From Lantana camara (lineage: Eukaryota; Streptophyta; Magnoliopsida; Lamiales; Verbenaceae): 64,000 nt of DNA. Where the stretch lies: positions 49,920,501 through 49,984,500 of the forward strand of contig CM074860.1 in assembly GCA_037501455.1 (NCBI GenBank). The letters run 5' to 3'. Positions 22,577 through 35,700 of the stretch are shown here, piece after piece. A program made the translations under genes and the position numbers. Numbering within the stretch: the stretch's first letter is position 1; every line of letters begins with the position of its first letter. The notes beneath the pieces are model-generated. The model did not search any database and was not told the origin of the DNA. It worked only from the letters and a program-made list of their open reading frames with translations.

Positions 22577-25247
22577 TTCATGGTCCCAAGGTATGGTCTG
22601 AACCCAAAAGCTAGCTCGACTCTTGGCTTGTCTTTAATATCTTCAACGTGTCCACCTGAGAAACTGATAAGGCTCTCGACTGGTCCTATTCTTGATTCCA
22701 CTCTGATTCTTATCTCTTCTTACCTTCTTCCATCTCTCAGTTATGTGTTGACCCTGATCCAACCGGCCTGCCCTTCCAAAACAGTTTTTACCCTACATCT
22801 TCAGATTTCGGACCGGTCTTATTCACGGTTCATGTCTCCTTCTGTTTGGTGAAACCCTTGAAATTCAATAACCTTTTTGATTAACAATCACAACCTTCTT
22901 GATGAGTTCTTGAGGTTTGATCCAAGACCTTCAATAACTACCCTTTCTTCGATTCTTCTCATCTTAAAACTTTCCAAGTCATCATGGAGAGATGACTGGT
23001 GATTTATTAAAGATTTTATTTTGTTATGTCGTCCGAATCCCTTTTAATACTTGGTTGAATTTACCTTCATTGTCACCATCCGGGAATATGGTACTCTGAT
23101 CTGGTTTTCTTTCTACAGAACTGACCTAAAGGTTCAATAGACGCTTCTTCAGAATTTCATCATATTCAAGATCTGAATTCCATTTGTGTAAATGTCAATC
23201 GAGCCAATCTCTTCATTCCTCATAGTAATTTTCAACCCGAGTTTGGTAGCTTAACTTCCACTTTGAAGGTTTAACTCATGAGGCCTTTTCATAACTTTCC
23301 TATCATCATCATTAGAACTTTCATATCTTCCACGGTTTGCATTTCCATTTTTCCTACTAACATACTTCTTTGAGCGAAACCTTGCATTTCAAGTTCGTCT
23401 CTTGGTCGTGCTCTCTCCCTTAAAAGTTTCGACCTTCTTAGGTCGAGCTTTATCCCCCGTCTTATAATCGACTTTCTTGATCGACTCAAAATGAGCAATC
23501 CTTGTTAGGGATGGTGTTCGGTGTGTTACTCACCTTCACATAAAGTGATGAGTTGAAAGAACATTCCAAATCCTTTGCTTTCCAAATCCTCTTCAAATTT
23601 TCTCGAAGTCCAGAATCCCAATCTCTTTCCTCGTTCGATCTGAACATCTCTGAGTCGACCCAAACTCTTAATCCCCGAATTAAAATTATCCTCTCTGTCT
23701 TAGCCTCATCACCAAAATATTCTTCTTCTTCAATTTGGTTTGGCAGAACTTTGATTGAAGTAGTAGTTAAAGTATCACGCGGGGAAGGCATCCTAACAAG
23801 TAAACACTAAGGTAATGCATGTCGGGTTAAAATGCCAATGTTATGAAGCACGTAGTACACTTGCAAACAATTAAAGATGCAATATGTTGGAGCAATTATA
23901 TCAATGAGAAATATGCATATAAGTAGAGAAAATTAAATAATTTAAAGCGACGTATGATGCACGTGCCATGAATATGTTAAACCTGTCACCGTGGTGGTAA
24001 GCTTTTAGCTCGGCAACTTGTTCTTCATTTCCTTAATTACGGCTTGCTTTGAACTCATTGGTCATTTCTTATTTTTCCCACGGTCTTCAAATCTCCATAA
24101 TCTTCCTGCATCAACTTGCATATTCCCATGGCCCGAGATTGTGATTTCTTGAACCCAAGATCTTCTATGTCCATAGAGTTCGGTATCTCGATTCACTCCC
24201 AAGTATCGATCTCTAAAGGTTATCCGAATCTTCACCTTGATGTTCACTCAGTTCGAAGTTCTCTTGACTTGTCCTTTATGAGTTCGAATCAGTGGAATGC
24301 GCTCGCCCTCCACTTGCTTACACTTGGCTTCACAATCTCTTCCGAAAGCTCTTTTTCTTTCTTTATCCATTCCAAGTCACTACCTGTCTTTTCCTTGTTC
24401 CGCGGACTTAATCCCAAATGACTTGGTTTATCCTAAAGATCTTCCTTGACAATTGGTATTGCTCACCATTCATTAATCCTTTCATTCTTCGAACTCAATT
24501 TCAATTTACTTGATTTACTTGGAAGCTCATCCTTGATGATCTTCGTTGTTCATTTCCCCCAAATCTATTTTACCTTAAGTCCTCTTGGTTATCATCACTC
24601 CTTTGTCGATCTAAACCTCGAAATAAAGTTCCTTTGAGGTTTTCTTTTGCTTCTTTCTTGAATTAAGTAATCCTAAGGAATCCGATTGATTAACCCCGGT
24701 AGTGTAGGTGTATGTGTTGATCTTGTGAATGGTAGACATCGCACACCCACTAATATCCCTTCGAACACTCATCAACCTTGGTAGAACTTTTCGATTATTC
24801 CTACAAGTTGAATTTTCCATCTCGGATTCCATCACTCGAATCATGGCCCAATTAAGGAAGGCCACGACTCTTGAATTCTTGTATAAAATCCCGGTGCATT
24901 CCTTACATCCTCGATGCTTGAATGCGAGTTGTTATGGTCGTGAGAATTGGTTGTGGTTTGATGTTATAAGAATATCTTCCAATCACAACTCATCTCGAAT
25001 ATCAATGCATGTCAATTAGTTAAGTGTATATGACACATAATTAGCACCAAGAGCACGTATTTGATGCAAAATGCAACATACAAGTCAACAAAATTTAAAT
25101 TAAACACATTTAAAAATATATTTCCACATCAAGTTTCAATGACAATGCTCATGATCAATGCGGTGCACACGTTAAGAAGTTGTTCCTGTGCCGTACGACC
25201 TAGACTTAACATGACACGAAGCTAGAAACCCCGGTTTTGCAACCTAG
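22577..25247 (-). other. R4 internal region without known coding domains
   Basis: About 2.7 kb. The plus strand is rich in CTT/TTC, so the sense strand is purine-rich. No frame shows zinc knuckle, DPGATHS, RT, RNase H or IN motifs. In sense, the 200 nt after the primer site share GTTGCAAAACCGGGG and GGTCGTACGGCACAGGA with the R3 leader. At 23791 the sequence TTAGGATGCC matches the gag-start context of R3 and R12, but 1.45 kb further from the primer site and followed by unrelated protein sequence. Confidence 0.6.
23486..23791 (-). CDS. R4 hypothetical ORF at a gag-like start
   Basis: 101 codons from ATG 23791. I do not recognise it. The N-terminus is MPSPRDTLTTTS; an acidic patch (EEEEYF) is followed by charged sequence with two Trp in the middle. 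The start context TTAGGATGCC matches that of gag in R3 and R12. A frame overlapping its end (23289-23498) continues basic sequence, so the ORF may be a frameshifted piece of a longer one. It may also be a chance ORF; the start context is the only positive evidence. Confidence 0.3.
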   Translation of the reverse strand: MPSPRDTLTTTSIKVLPNQIEEEEYFGDEAKTERIILIRGLRVWVDSEMFRSNEERDWDSGLRENLKRIWKAKDLECSFNSSLYVKVSNTPNTIPNKDCSF

Positions 25248-25259
25248 GCTCTGATACCA
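25248..25259 (-). other. R4 primer-binding site, initiator tRNA-Met type
   Basis: The minus strand reads TGGTATCAGAGC, eight bases from the LTR start TGTAGCGTCC at 25268. Confidence 0.92.
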
Positions 25260-25267
25260 CTTAAGGA

Positions 25268-26477
25268 TGTAGCGTCCCAAACGGAAGGCACCACACCCCC
25301 GCATCGAGACCCACCCTGTATATGAAATGGAAAATCCATACAAGTGCCAAGTCACGGCGAGCGGGGACTCACTCACTCACTAGGCTAGGCGGGAACTAGA
25401 ATCTCGAAACCCCACAAGCCAAACAATAAGATAAAAAAATGCACGTGCGGAAGCATTTCATATAATAAATCATGAATATAGGTAGCAATTGACGGGTTCA
25501 AGTAGCATAAATACCTAGTCCCAAAATTTCAAACATAAATCATAAATCATAAACTCTGCGTTTAAACATGTTTCAATATGACTTAAACAAATTACAATGT
25601 GCGTGAGGAAAGACTCTGACTTAACTATAAAACTTGACCGACATAAAATCCCGCCTAGCACTCCAAAACCTGCAAAAGAACTGAAAATAAAGCCGGGTTC
25701 AGTCTATAGGAGACTGGTGGGTATAAAACAGGGCATACTATATTTATATTTCAGAATGTAAACACCCTCACATGCAAGCTATAATCCCATGCGACGTTTT
25801 AAAACATTTCCCCAAGTGGGGTGAAAACAAAGGAAAACAACGCTCGGGATTACAACGATCAATTTCATTCATTCATTAAAAACATGCGGTCATTTCGTGA
25901 GCCCTGCGAGAGGGCGAATTCTCCAACCTCCACCTCGTGTGTGCATTTAATCACTCATTCGTTCATTCATTAGTGATCATACCACAATCATTCTTTCATT
26001 CGTTCATTCATTCATTCGTTCATTAACAATCAGACATAATCATTAACATTCATAAACATAAACACTTGCACCTTTTTTCTCCAGGTGGTGGACGGGTTAG
26101 CAAGACCCGACCACCTCATTCATTGACCAAAAGGGGTTACATGACTCCCCAGATGGCGCTCAGCGTCCATTCATCGCTAACTCCTAACGAGGTCCGGTTA
26201 CGCCGTCATTGTTTGTTGCGACTAGTGCACGGGGATCACCGTTAGCCCGAGCTTCCCCGGATAGCCACGTACACGTAGTCCCGGGCCCCACTAAACATTG
26301 TGTTCACTGATCTCGCCAAAACATTGGGTAAGGTTTCATGAAAGAAAGGTTTGCGTTTGATATCATTTACTCGAGAAAAGACTCTATATACGTAGTAAAT
26401 ACATTTTGGCTTAAAACTTTGCACGTTGGTTTATATAGGGTCGTTTTAGCTAATTGAAGAGAAACCCACCTTTACAC
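25268..26477 (-). repeat. R4 5' LTR, part 1 (U5-side)
   Basis: From TGTAGCGTCC to the R5 insertion point. It carries the arms GCTAGGCGGG (25384-25393) and CCCGCCTAGC (25650-25659), a perfect 10-bp inverted pair, an acceptor TTTTGCAG in sense just before the arm, and a run of CATTCATT/CATTCGTT repeats at about 25865-26050. A donor-like AAG/GTGGGT lies at about 26464-26471. The last five bases (26473-26477, TACAC) are the R5 target-site copy. Confidence 0.88.
25865..26050. repeat. CATT/CGTT tetranucleotide-rich stretch
   Basis: Imperfect runs of CATTCATT and TCGTTCATT, interrupted by unique sequence around 25885-25945. They lie in the R4 LTR at the place where the R8 LTR has a (TGAT)n-type run (about 38462-38485). 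Confidence 0.75.
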
Positions 26478-29400
26478 TGTAACGCCCCGGTGGAGGGCAA
26501 TCACATCCTACCCCGCGCTAAGAGTCTAGCTCGTATATGAAACTGACATCTAAATACGCGCCGTTCCCAAAGCAAGCGGTGACGGACGGACAACCTGGCT
26601 AGGCGGTACCTAAACAACTTGACTCAACGCGCCGTAAAGAAAGCAACAGACATGCGGAAGCGAGCATAAATTTTTTGTTCAAACAAACGTGTATCATGCC
26701 ATCAGAATAATTCCGTAATCACCAATTATCAAGATCAATCATGCATCACACAGTTCAACGGGTTCAAGAGCATGCAACCTGTCCCGACAAGAAATAATAT
26801 AAATACGGGTTCCACTTCCTAGGCACCTGTCCTGAAACAAATCATAAATACGGGTTCAACTACCTAAGCACCTGTCCCGATAATTAATATATCCAAATAT
26901 CATTGGATCATCACGATCCCAACCTGTACAATTTCATAAACGGAATTCATTCAAGAATGTAACATTTCAAACTTTACCATAACGCCCACCAAGGCTAACG
27001 AAAGCATTAAAACATAATAAAATACATGAACATCAACTTAAAGTAAATGCAGACTAGACACAACTTCTACGAGCCAAGACTCTACGACACACTGCCTAGC
27101 AAGACTCCAAAATACCTGCAGACAATACAAAGGTTGAAGAGTCAGTTCAAAAGGAATCGGTGAGGATTTACTATTAAGGAATTTAATAAAGGGGTACAAT
27201 GCATGCGATATCAAAGGTGTTTATGATCCGCTTAACTTTTCAAAATCAATGCAAAGGGGTTTTCAAAACAACGGATCACAAACTAGAAACATAACTGGCT
27301 CGGCGAGAATGAGCCCTCCAACCTTACTTCCCAAACCAAAGAAATCAAACCAATCCATCCATCACGCCATTGATGTCGAGGGCGCGCACCCCCGATCATC
27401 CATAACATAGAGAATTTGGTCCATGAAACCTAGCTCTCTCCAAGAAAACTTCAACCCTGAAACCTCCTCGGAGTCTTAGTAATCTTGTCCACAGTGGGAA
27501 GTTTGGATAAGGACATCCGTCGGCCCTTGCCTTCCCGGAATATCTCTCACCTCCATCCCCGAGCTCCAATTCGATTTCCCCAAGCAAGCGTCCCTGCAAG
27601 GTACATCAATCTCCATACCACTTTCGTAGCATGGTCCAAAACATCTCGCCACAAACGTACATATATATCCTTTTCAAAACCAAAACATTTTGGGTACCTA
27701 TCCCGTATACCAAGATTCATACTATACTTGCAAACCGTTTTCAATAAGCAACGATATAAGTATAATGAGCCAAGCTCCCAAAATCCGGCATACTATGCCT
27801 ATACATATAGTTTTCAAAACGGGAATTTGAGAACCAAATCATGAAGGCTATACGGTATTGTCCACAGTTTGAAAACATTTTAATAATATAACTCCTCACC
27901 TTGACCGAAGTTACCAAGAAGAGTTGACCAAATGAACAAGAAGCACTCGACCTCCTGTGGCTCACCACCTAATCAAGACATACACAGATACTCCACAATC
28001 AAGACTTGACTCAAAAGATAACTTAACATGACGCACGGCGAAATATCATGCTTATCATGAGATCTATGAATGCAAGGATGGCTCTATCGTGCATATCATG
28101 ATATGTCATGGCCAAATAGAGCATAAAGAATGCATAACAAGTCATTGATAGGCATAAGTTTAACCACATAAATCATGAGAGGTCAATGGACATGTATGTA
28201 ACCTTAGCAATTATCAATCATACATAAACAACACAAAAGAGTCCGATTTCCATAAGTTAACAAGTTGATTGAATGCACATTAACAAGTAAGTTTCAAGCA
28301 TAATATAAAGTATGTTCCAGTTCATAGGATTACAATTAACAAGAATAATATCACATTTTGCGTAATTACATCATACAAATCCATCAAGGTCCAACAAAGA
28401 TCATTCACTCAAAATACTAAGTTCATGTCTCATGTGAAATGCATAAATAACAATAATTCGGTCATTTAAACATGTATGAAGTTCGTAGGTCATAAACATA
28501 GAAGATACAAGTCATACTTGACAATTAATTCAATTATTATACATAAGAAGTCATAATCTTAGTCATGGATACTTTATGCAAAGTCATGATATACATTTAA
28601 GCACATAAGGTCATGCTTTCAAATTAAATGGCATAATCTTGATTCAATTACTTCATACCTTACGAATTCATATCATGCTTTACGAACTACCAACATGCTA
28701 TGAGATCTAATCTCAAGAATTGCGTCCATTCAAGGTTTCAAGAGTATTACATATACTTCCCTTAAGCATTCATAAGGTTTGGAAAATATTACACAAACAT
28801 CCCCTATGCTATCCTTCTAGTTTCAAAGTCATAACATGAATACCCCTTATGGTTTCTAGCAACACTACGCAAACACCCCTAATACAATTAAGCAACCAAG
28901 AATTCAAGACTTATGCATACCATTCAAATAAACACTTCGACATGGTTTCATCTATTAAAGTGTGAGTCCTAATTTTAACATTCCAACAAGATTCATATAA
29001 TAAACATTTATCTTCTCAACAAGCAATTTCACATAATTCCCATAGCAACTAAGTACCAACTCCAAGAATCAACATAGTTCCAACAAGATATACAAATATG
29101 CTTCCAATAAGTTCAAGAATACGAATTACTATGATTTTATAGCATAATTTGTCCGTTTGAGCATTAATACAATTTACACAAGTAAGGACTAATTGTTTGT
29201 AAGCATAATAATCGTCATTGAACATCCACCAACATAAAAATGGAAGCTATTTACATACAACCAGAGTTTAGGAAGAACTAGTATATTAAAGATTGTCAAT
29301 TCTTATACATTCGGCACAAAACGAGAATAACAACCTTTCAAAGAGGGCAACCGAACTCATATCAATTATCAAATATACCCATCAACATGTATACAATCAT

Positions 29401-30939
29401 ATTCTAACTCAACGAAGTCATATGGCACGAAAAGCAATTAAAACAACAATTAAACGATAAATTCCAATAATTCAAGAAATACTAAATAATTCATAATAAA
29501 TTAACCGAGCATCCAATCTATGAATGGAAGATGGCGTTAGACTCACCGCATCGAGGCGGACGTTCTGTCAGAAGGCTGCCGGAGCGCCGCCCCTGTAGCT
29601 GTCGAAAAAGCCGCCGAAGGTTGCCGGAAAAATCCCAAAAAATCAATCCCGAATGTATTCCTCGTGCTCGTTCCGAATCCTCAATAATTTCTCGAAATTC
29701 TGAGTGGTTTGTCTCCAATTTCAGATCTAAAAATACGAAACCCTCAAAATCTTCAAATCGCGATTTCTCCCAAACCGCTAAACGAAATTCGAAACCGTAA
29801 AAAGCAATGGCTTACCCATATCGAGCCCGTCTAAATGCATATGATATTGGCCGTGAACCGTCGCTGCGCCGCCTAGCTCCGCCGATGCTGCTACGATTCC
29901 GGCCGTTTCAGAGGCCAGGATTAACACCATTCAACTTAGCTCGTCGACTTGAGTATTTCCCCCAACATCCCGTCGCCGGAGGATGGCCGGAGTGGCCATC
30001 CCGCCACCTGCGTGGTGACAGCGCCGCCGCGCTGCTGCGCCCTTCGCCGTAGCCAGAGGTGATAGGTCTCGCCGTGAACCACCACCATGGATTGATAGGT
30101 CTCGTCGAGATGATGAAGATACACTATAAGTTCGCCGGATTCCGTCGCCGGAAAGCTGCTATGAAGAGTGATGAAAATCAGCAACTTTCGAAGCTCCATT
30201 CTCTCTCGTTTCTTGTCGGATCTCGATTCCGAGCATACGGTTGTGTTCCTTGTTCCGAGTACTTACATTTCGACTATTTGAATGTCCAATTTGGTGAAGA
30301 ATCGAAGAAGTTGGATTTTGAGAAATGGGGGGGGGGGGGGCGCTTCTTGTCTCGTTTCATCGTGAGAGGAGAGGAGAGAGAGAGTGTGGGAAAAATGACA
30401 AGAAATGTGTCTAGATACATGCTATATACAAACCGGGTAGTCTTAACAAGTAGGAAAATAAAATAACGCGTTCAATTAACCGCAAAATAATTCTTATAGG
30501 GTCTCAATTAAACATACAAGTCCCGAATTAATTTTACAATTTAAATTGGGGAATAATTTTACCAATTAGAACTTAATTCAATTTAATTTTAGAAAATCTT
30601 TCGTACAAATTAACAACACCCATAAGCATATAATCAGCAATTAATTCTCAAAGATTATGAATAAGTTCGCATTAGGCACATTACGTAACATATTAAATTT
30701 AAACTCTATTTTTAGTAATTATTTCATAGAAATAAATTCGAATTAAATTGAATTAAGCAATCCAAGCCACGTACGTAAGAAATAAATTAAATTAGCAAAT
30801 ATCAACAAATAATCCGAATGATGACATATCAAATTAAATCCCGATTAAATCATACAAGTCACGAAATTCTAAAATTAAACATACAAGTGTGAAAACTTAC
30901 CCGATAATGTCGTTGGATCGTGCTTCGAAGGGCGTCACA
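26478..30939 (-). mobile_element. R5: solo LTR, 4462 bp, TSD TACAC
   Basis: Begins TGTAACGCCCC and ends GGGCGTCACA; perfect 5-bp duplications TACAC lie at 26473-26477 and 30940-30944. Read in sense (minus) it begins TGTGACGCCC with a GGGTAAGTTTTC donor-like motif. There is no primer site, polypurine tract or coding domain inside, so it is a solo LTR from recombination between the two LTRs of a full element. It has a 69-nt block at 27900-27968 between CTTGATTAG and GTGAGG, an acceptor TCTGCAG further on, and arms GCTAGGCGGT (26598-26607) and ACTGCCTAGC (27091-27100). It landed inside the corresponding block of the R4 LTR. Confidence 0.92.
29530..30260 (-). other. GC-rich block in R5 LTR
   Basis: A markedly GC-rich stretch in an AT-rich LTR, full of GCCGCC and CGCCGG words. 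It lies about 700-1400 nt from the sense start, where other LTRs carry the palindrome cluster. Small frames are open on both strands (for example 29531-29800 and 29807-30052 plus), but none resembles a known protein. A run of 14 G lies at 30327-30340. It may be a GC-rich leader or promoter-proximal part; a captured host fragment cannot be excluded. Confidence 0.55.
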
Positions 30940-30944
30940 TACAC

Positions 30945-32726
30945 CTTACCGACCAATACCAAGAAGAAAACAAGAGGACTTGAAAGTGTCCTATGAACCC
31001 GGCATATCTCCGTCCTGGAGAAAACTGTACACAAGACGATACAATGCATTCGTGAGACTCAAGACTCTAAATGAACCATATATGATGCACGACAATGTAA
31101 TGAACGTCTTATGATATGCATAAGATAGTAAGTCATGGAATGGAGATGCATTAAGGCACATAATCAATCCTTTCATTCATTCTTAGACATTTCATAGTCA
31201 CTCGAGTTCATATCTCCCATGTATAGTATCAAATCCATCCATTATTTCCGAAAAAAGATCATAACACATATTTCAACAAGTATACAATTCATATGAACCA
31301 TAAAAGAAAAGAAAAATACGCAAGTAGGGTTCCTATTGATAGCAAAGATCCATATATGCACGTACTTGGAGCATTGACGACATATTAAATCATATCTCCT
31401 AAAATATCCCACGAAAATCATGAAAATTATAATAAATAAGATAACACATTATAGAACATGTTAGTATAGCATAGAAGTCATAAAAGAGGTGGAGGAAGAT
31501 CAAACAAGCAACGAAAAATGGAACCGGAGTCATGAGGGTAGGCTGGATAGAATCCACCCCCATGGATTTTTCCAACGGGAAAAATCTACCCCCATGGATC
31601 TGGTCTAGAAGCCCACTGACCCAAATTCACCCCCATGGATTTTTCCAAAGGAAAAATTTTGGCTCAGTAGCTAAAAAAAACGCAACAACAGGGCAAAACG
31701 AAAGGGAAAGGAAAAGAAGCATATTACCAACTTATAACTCAATAAAAAGCATATAAATATACAGAGATTCATGTCCTAATTCATACACAAACCGAAGCTA
31801 AATCATGAGAGTGGAAGAGATGCTCACAAAGGTTCATATTCTTCAAGTTTCATGAGAATCCATTAATGGTAACTTGCAAATAACTCATTTATCATGCAAT
31901 GTAAGTTCAAGGAAACTCAAATGGAAGTCTTAGAATCATATACCATGCTTCATACTAAAAGAAACCACAAGAACTCATGCAAGATTCATTAAAGTCTCAC
32001 AAACCCTTACTATTCATCATCTTCTCCAATACTTGATCAAATCTTGGTGAAATCATGTAATATAGGACTTAAAAGAACCAAAAAGAGATACACAACATAA
32101 AAATGGGATTACCTTTAAATTTGGAGAAGAAATGAAGGGAGTATGAGCTCAAATACCCCAAGGTTGAATAGTTTCCTTCTTCCCCCTTTTCTTTCTCTTC
32201 TTTTCTCTTCTTTCTCTCTCTTTTGGCTGAATTGATTGAATGAGAGAGAGAGTGGCTCAGTTTGGGGCTGAAAAGGGGAGCGAGAGAGGTACTCCAAGTG
32301 GGTATAGGTTAAGGGTTAGGGTCTAGGGGTGTTATTTAGGTCCGTAGGCTCAGAAATTGTCAATGGTTGTCATTTTAGGCGTGAGATGCTCGTTTCGGTT
32401 GAAATTCGGGAATCTAAATGGTCTTAGAAAAATGTGAGGCTTATTGTATCGGATCTGAATCGTCGATACGAGTCCAATGGAGGTGACGGAACTCGATTTT
32501 GAGTTCCCGAGTTCAAGGTATCACATACGGAACCAAAGGTGCGCTAATTGCTAGTTAGCCCCCGTTTTGGTTTCCAAAACTCAAAATAAATTCAAAACTC
32601 AAACAAAAGAATCCAGAAACATAAAACGAGCAAAAATATATGGTCATAATACACATAATTCACTCATACCAAGTTTTCACGAAAAACAAAAATCAAATCG
32701 AATAGAGACGACACTCAAACACAATC
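30945..32726 (-). repeat. R4 5' LTR, part 2 (U3-side), truncated by R6
   Basis: Continues the R4 LTR after R5. The acceptor CTTGTGTACAG in sense ends the interrupted block at 31024; without R5 the block would be 88 nt (26470-26477 plus 30945-31024). Three ACCCCCATGGAT copies lie at 31555-31646, at the place of the palindrome cluster in other LTRs. The TGTAAC-type outer end is never reached: R6 begins at 32727. Confidence 0.8.
31553..31660 (-). repeat. CCCCCATGG repeat cluster in R4 LTR
   Basis: Three copies of ACCCCCATGGAT; two are followed by TTTTTCC, and inverted GGGAAAAAT or GGAAAAATT follows soon after, so each can form a small hairpin. It lies upstream of the acceptor at 31024, as the ACGGCCGT clusters do in other LTRs, but the core is different. 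Confidence 0.75.
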
Positions 32727-35700
32727 TGTAACACGCCAAACAGAGGATGTCACATCCCCCGCACTGAGATCCAGACCCGGTCATGAAATGGGAATCCATG
32801 CCCGAATCCGAATCAGAGCGAATGGGAGACAAACGCACACACTATGCTAGGCGGATCTAACTTGACAAACTCAGAGTGCGGAAGCAAAACAAACATTCAA
32901 ACAAGATAGCGGAAGCATTTAAATCCACATTCAAAAATAAGTGACGGGTTCAACTAGCATAGATACCTAGTCCCGAAAAGTCAGATCAGCATAACATAAT
33001 AAACATCAAGTGCCACAAGGGGCCGAATACAAATGCCACGCAGGGCTACCGAATAGTAAAGTATAGTCACAAGTCTATAAGTCAAAACATACGTAAAGTG
33101 TATGAAAGATAAATACAACTAGACAGGGCTAGACCGACGAAGTGCAACTCAAACGACTCAGTCCCGCCTGGCAAACGCCAACATACCTGCAGCTAAAAGT
33201 GTAAATGAGGGGTCAGTCAACTTGACCGAGTGAGGGGGGCTAACGCACACCCACAATATATATATAGAGCATAAGACATAACAGAAGGGTGGACTCATGA
33301 ACCGGGGATAGGTGTTGCATACCATAACATTTCAAAACAACCCAAAATAGATATAGGTATAAGTTTAGAAACCATTTTCAGAAAGACACTACCCCGATTC
33401 ATAATTCCCAGACAGAACAGAACATATGCTCGGGCGAGTACGAGCTTCTAACCTTTACTCCTCAGAACAAATTAAAACATAAACACAAAATCCAATCCAA
33501 CCGTCACACCAATGATGGAGGGGATGTACCGTCCCCAAACCATCCAGAACAGACAAACCCTCAAGGGGTAGCGAACCCACAAGAGTCCTCCCGGCTGTAC
33601 ACCGAAGGCTCAAGATATCACGCCTCCCCTATCTCCCTGAGTCGCGCAATGATATCTCAAATGGAGACTATGCACAGGCCGAGCCCTGACGGCCCTATAC
33701 CGTCCCAGGGATTCCTTAACCATAGCTCCTCGGATCCATAACAGAACAGATACCACATATCATGGCTAACTCGCTACTGAACAGATCATAACATAACATA
33801 ACTTTTCAAAACAACTTACATATGCTTTCATATCTAATTTTCCAAAACAGAGCTGATTCACAAGGTCATAAACATATCATACCCAACACATACGTATTTA
33901 TAATAGATATACTCACATGCAAGGGTTGAAATCAGCATATTAAGGCCATAAGTCGCATAACTATACAAAATCCTAAACCTCACCTCGTAGTAGTAGTGTC
34001 TGAGAGTGTGAAGGGCGAAACACTCTAAACCTCGGGCTCACCGGCACCACCAAACACTGTGATAAGACATACGAAAGCCCAAACTTAGACTCTACATGAA
34101 CCAAGTAAGATGCACGGCGTACCAAGAGATGAATGATATGGAAAATGGAATGAAGTGTACACATAGGTCATATAGCGTAGTTCACATATTCCACCAAATC
34201 ATGCAATTAACGAAGCATTTAGGTTTGATAATGCATTATGGAATGATATGAGTCACATAGGTCACGTGGCATAATATAGGATAGCTCTCATACGAAATTA
34301 TTCAATTAAAATGAAGTATTAAAGTTTAGAACATAAATTAAAGTCATATTATTAATATTTAAAATAATGCATTTTAATCATAAAAAAAAAATAATAATAA
34401 AAAGGAAGAGATCGAGATTCACATAAATCATTCGATCAAATGAAGTATTAAAATCTAAGAATGCAAAGAAATGGCATACTGTAGCAAATGGACATTTATA
34501 TTTAAATTCAAGAATTTAATTAGTTCCTATGTTAAATATTCCCAAGGCACACAACAACACTAAAATGTTCAAAGCACGCAGCAGGGCAATGCACTTCAAA
34601 ATTCGTGTGAGACAAAATTCCAAACAAAATTATCAAGTTTGCTAGGCACAACTTCGCGGCATTTATTTGAGAATTAGAGGCAACATTCATTTAAACAAAT
34701 TATTAGATTTGTTGGCATTAAATGCAAGAGTTCCCAAGCTTTTATTAATATCAATCACTCCACTACAGAAGCACGCATCAGTCAAGTATAAACAAAACCC
34801 AAGCAAATCATCACGGTTTCATAGGCACCAACTCACGCGGCCCAGCCTTCAATTGAATTTATTGTATCTCAAAGGTAATTGCATCAATTTAATTGTTAAT
34901 TTCAAGAATCATTCCCATGAAATGAGATAACAATTTGTTATTTCATCTAAAGTCTCCATTTCTGAGTAATCATTATGTCTCTCCAGGCTCCATTACACAC
35001 AACAATTAAATCTTGATATTTAGTGCATCTCTTATAATATATTGCATCCTATCATTATATATACCAAATATTGGCCATTAATTCGAGAATTGATTCATCC
35101 TTTAACAAATTCAAATTTCTAGCCGAAGCTACAGCTCGCATTTCCCAGTAAAAGGCGGACATAGACAGGGCATAACTTCCAGCCTAATTAATTAATTAAT
35201 ACATATACCATCAAAGCTTGCTCAAGTAATTCAAGATCTCATCATTCAAGTTCATACCAACAAATTTCATACTCCAATCCAAGAATAGAAATGAAATACT
35301 CATTAAAAGAGATCCAAAGCCTACCTTGTCTTGTGAAGGAGTGAGAAATCAAGGAATATGGGCTCTTAGAATGAAAGATGGTTCAAGTCTTGATCTTCTC
35401 TTGAAATTTCTCCATGACTCTCTTGGTAGCTAACTTGTGTGGTTTGAAATGAAATGAAAAGGGGATAAAGCTATTTCTATGGTGGCTAATAGTTTTAGGT
35501 CAAGGTTAGGGTTTCCAAGATAAAATATGGGGCTAAAGGCTTGAATAGGATTTGGGCTCCAATAAATGACCTTCGGCCCAGTAAGTCACAATTAAAAAGG
35601 TTTAAAGTCTAAATGGTTTCCGAAAAATATAAACTAAATTCCGTTGGACCCGAATCACCGATTCAAGTCCAATGGTGGTGTCGAAATTCGAATTCGAATT

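Larger units (their letters stand above)
22577..32726 (-). mobile_element. R4: LTR element with no recognisable gag-pol, 5' half
   Basis: Primer site at 25248-25259 and 5' LTR from 25268 to 32726, split by solo LTR R5. The internal part 22577-25247 encodes nothing I recognise, although the leader next to the primer site is clearly related to R3. The element is cut on the left by R3 and on the right by R6, which starts at 32727 before any LTR end is reached. It may be a non-autonomous LARD-like derivative that depends on R3-like elements, or an element whose coding part has decayed. Confidence 0.7.

Noticed and set aside
25865..26050. Satellite DNA from CATTCATT repeats
   Set aside because: Short, interrupted and inside the R4 LTR; other LTRs have a comparable TGAT-type run at the same place.
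29531..30052. Possible host gene exons in the GC-rich part of R5
   Set aside because: Frames on both strands are open only because of high GC; the region lies within clean LTR borders and a TSD.
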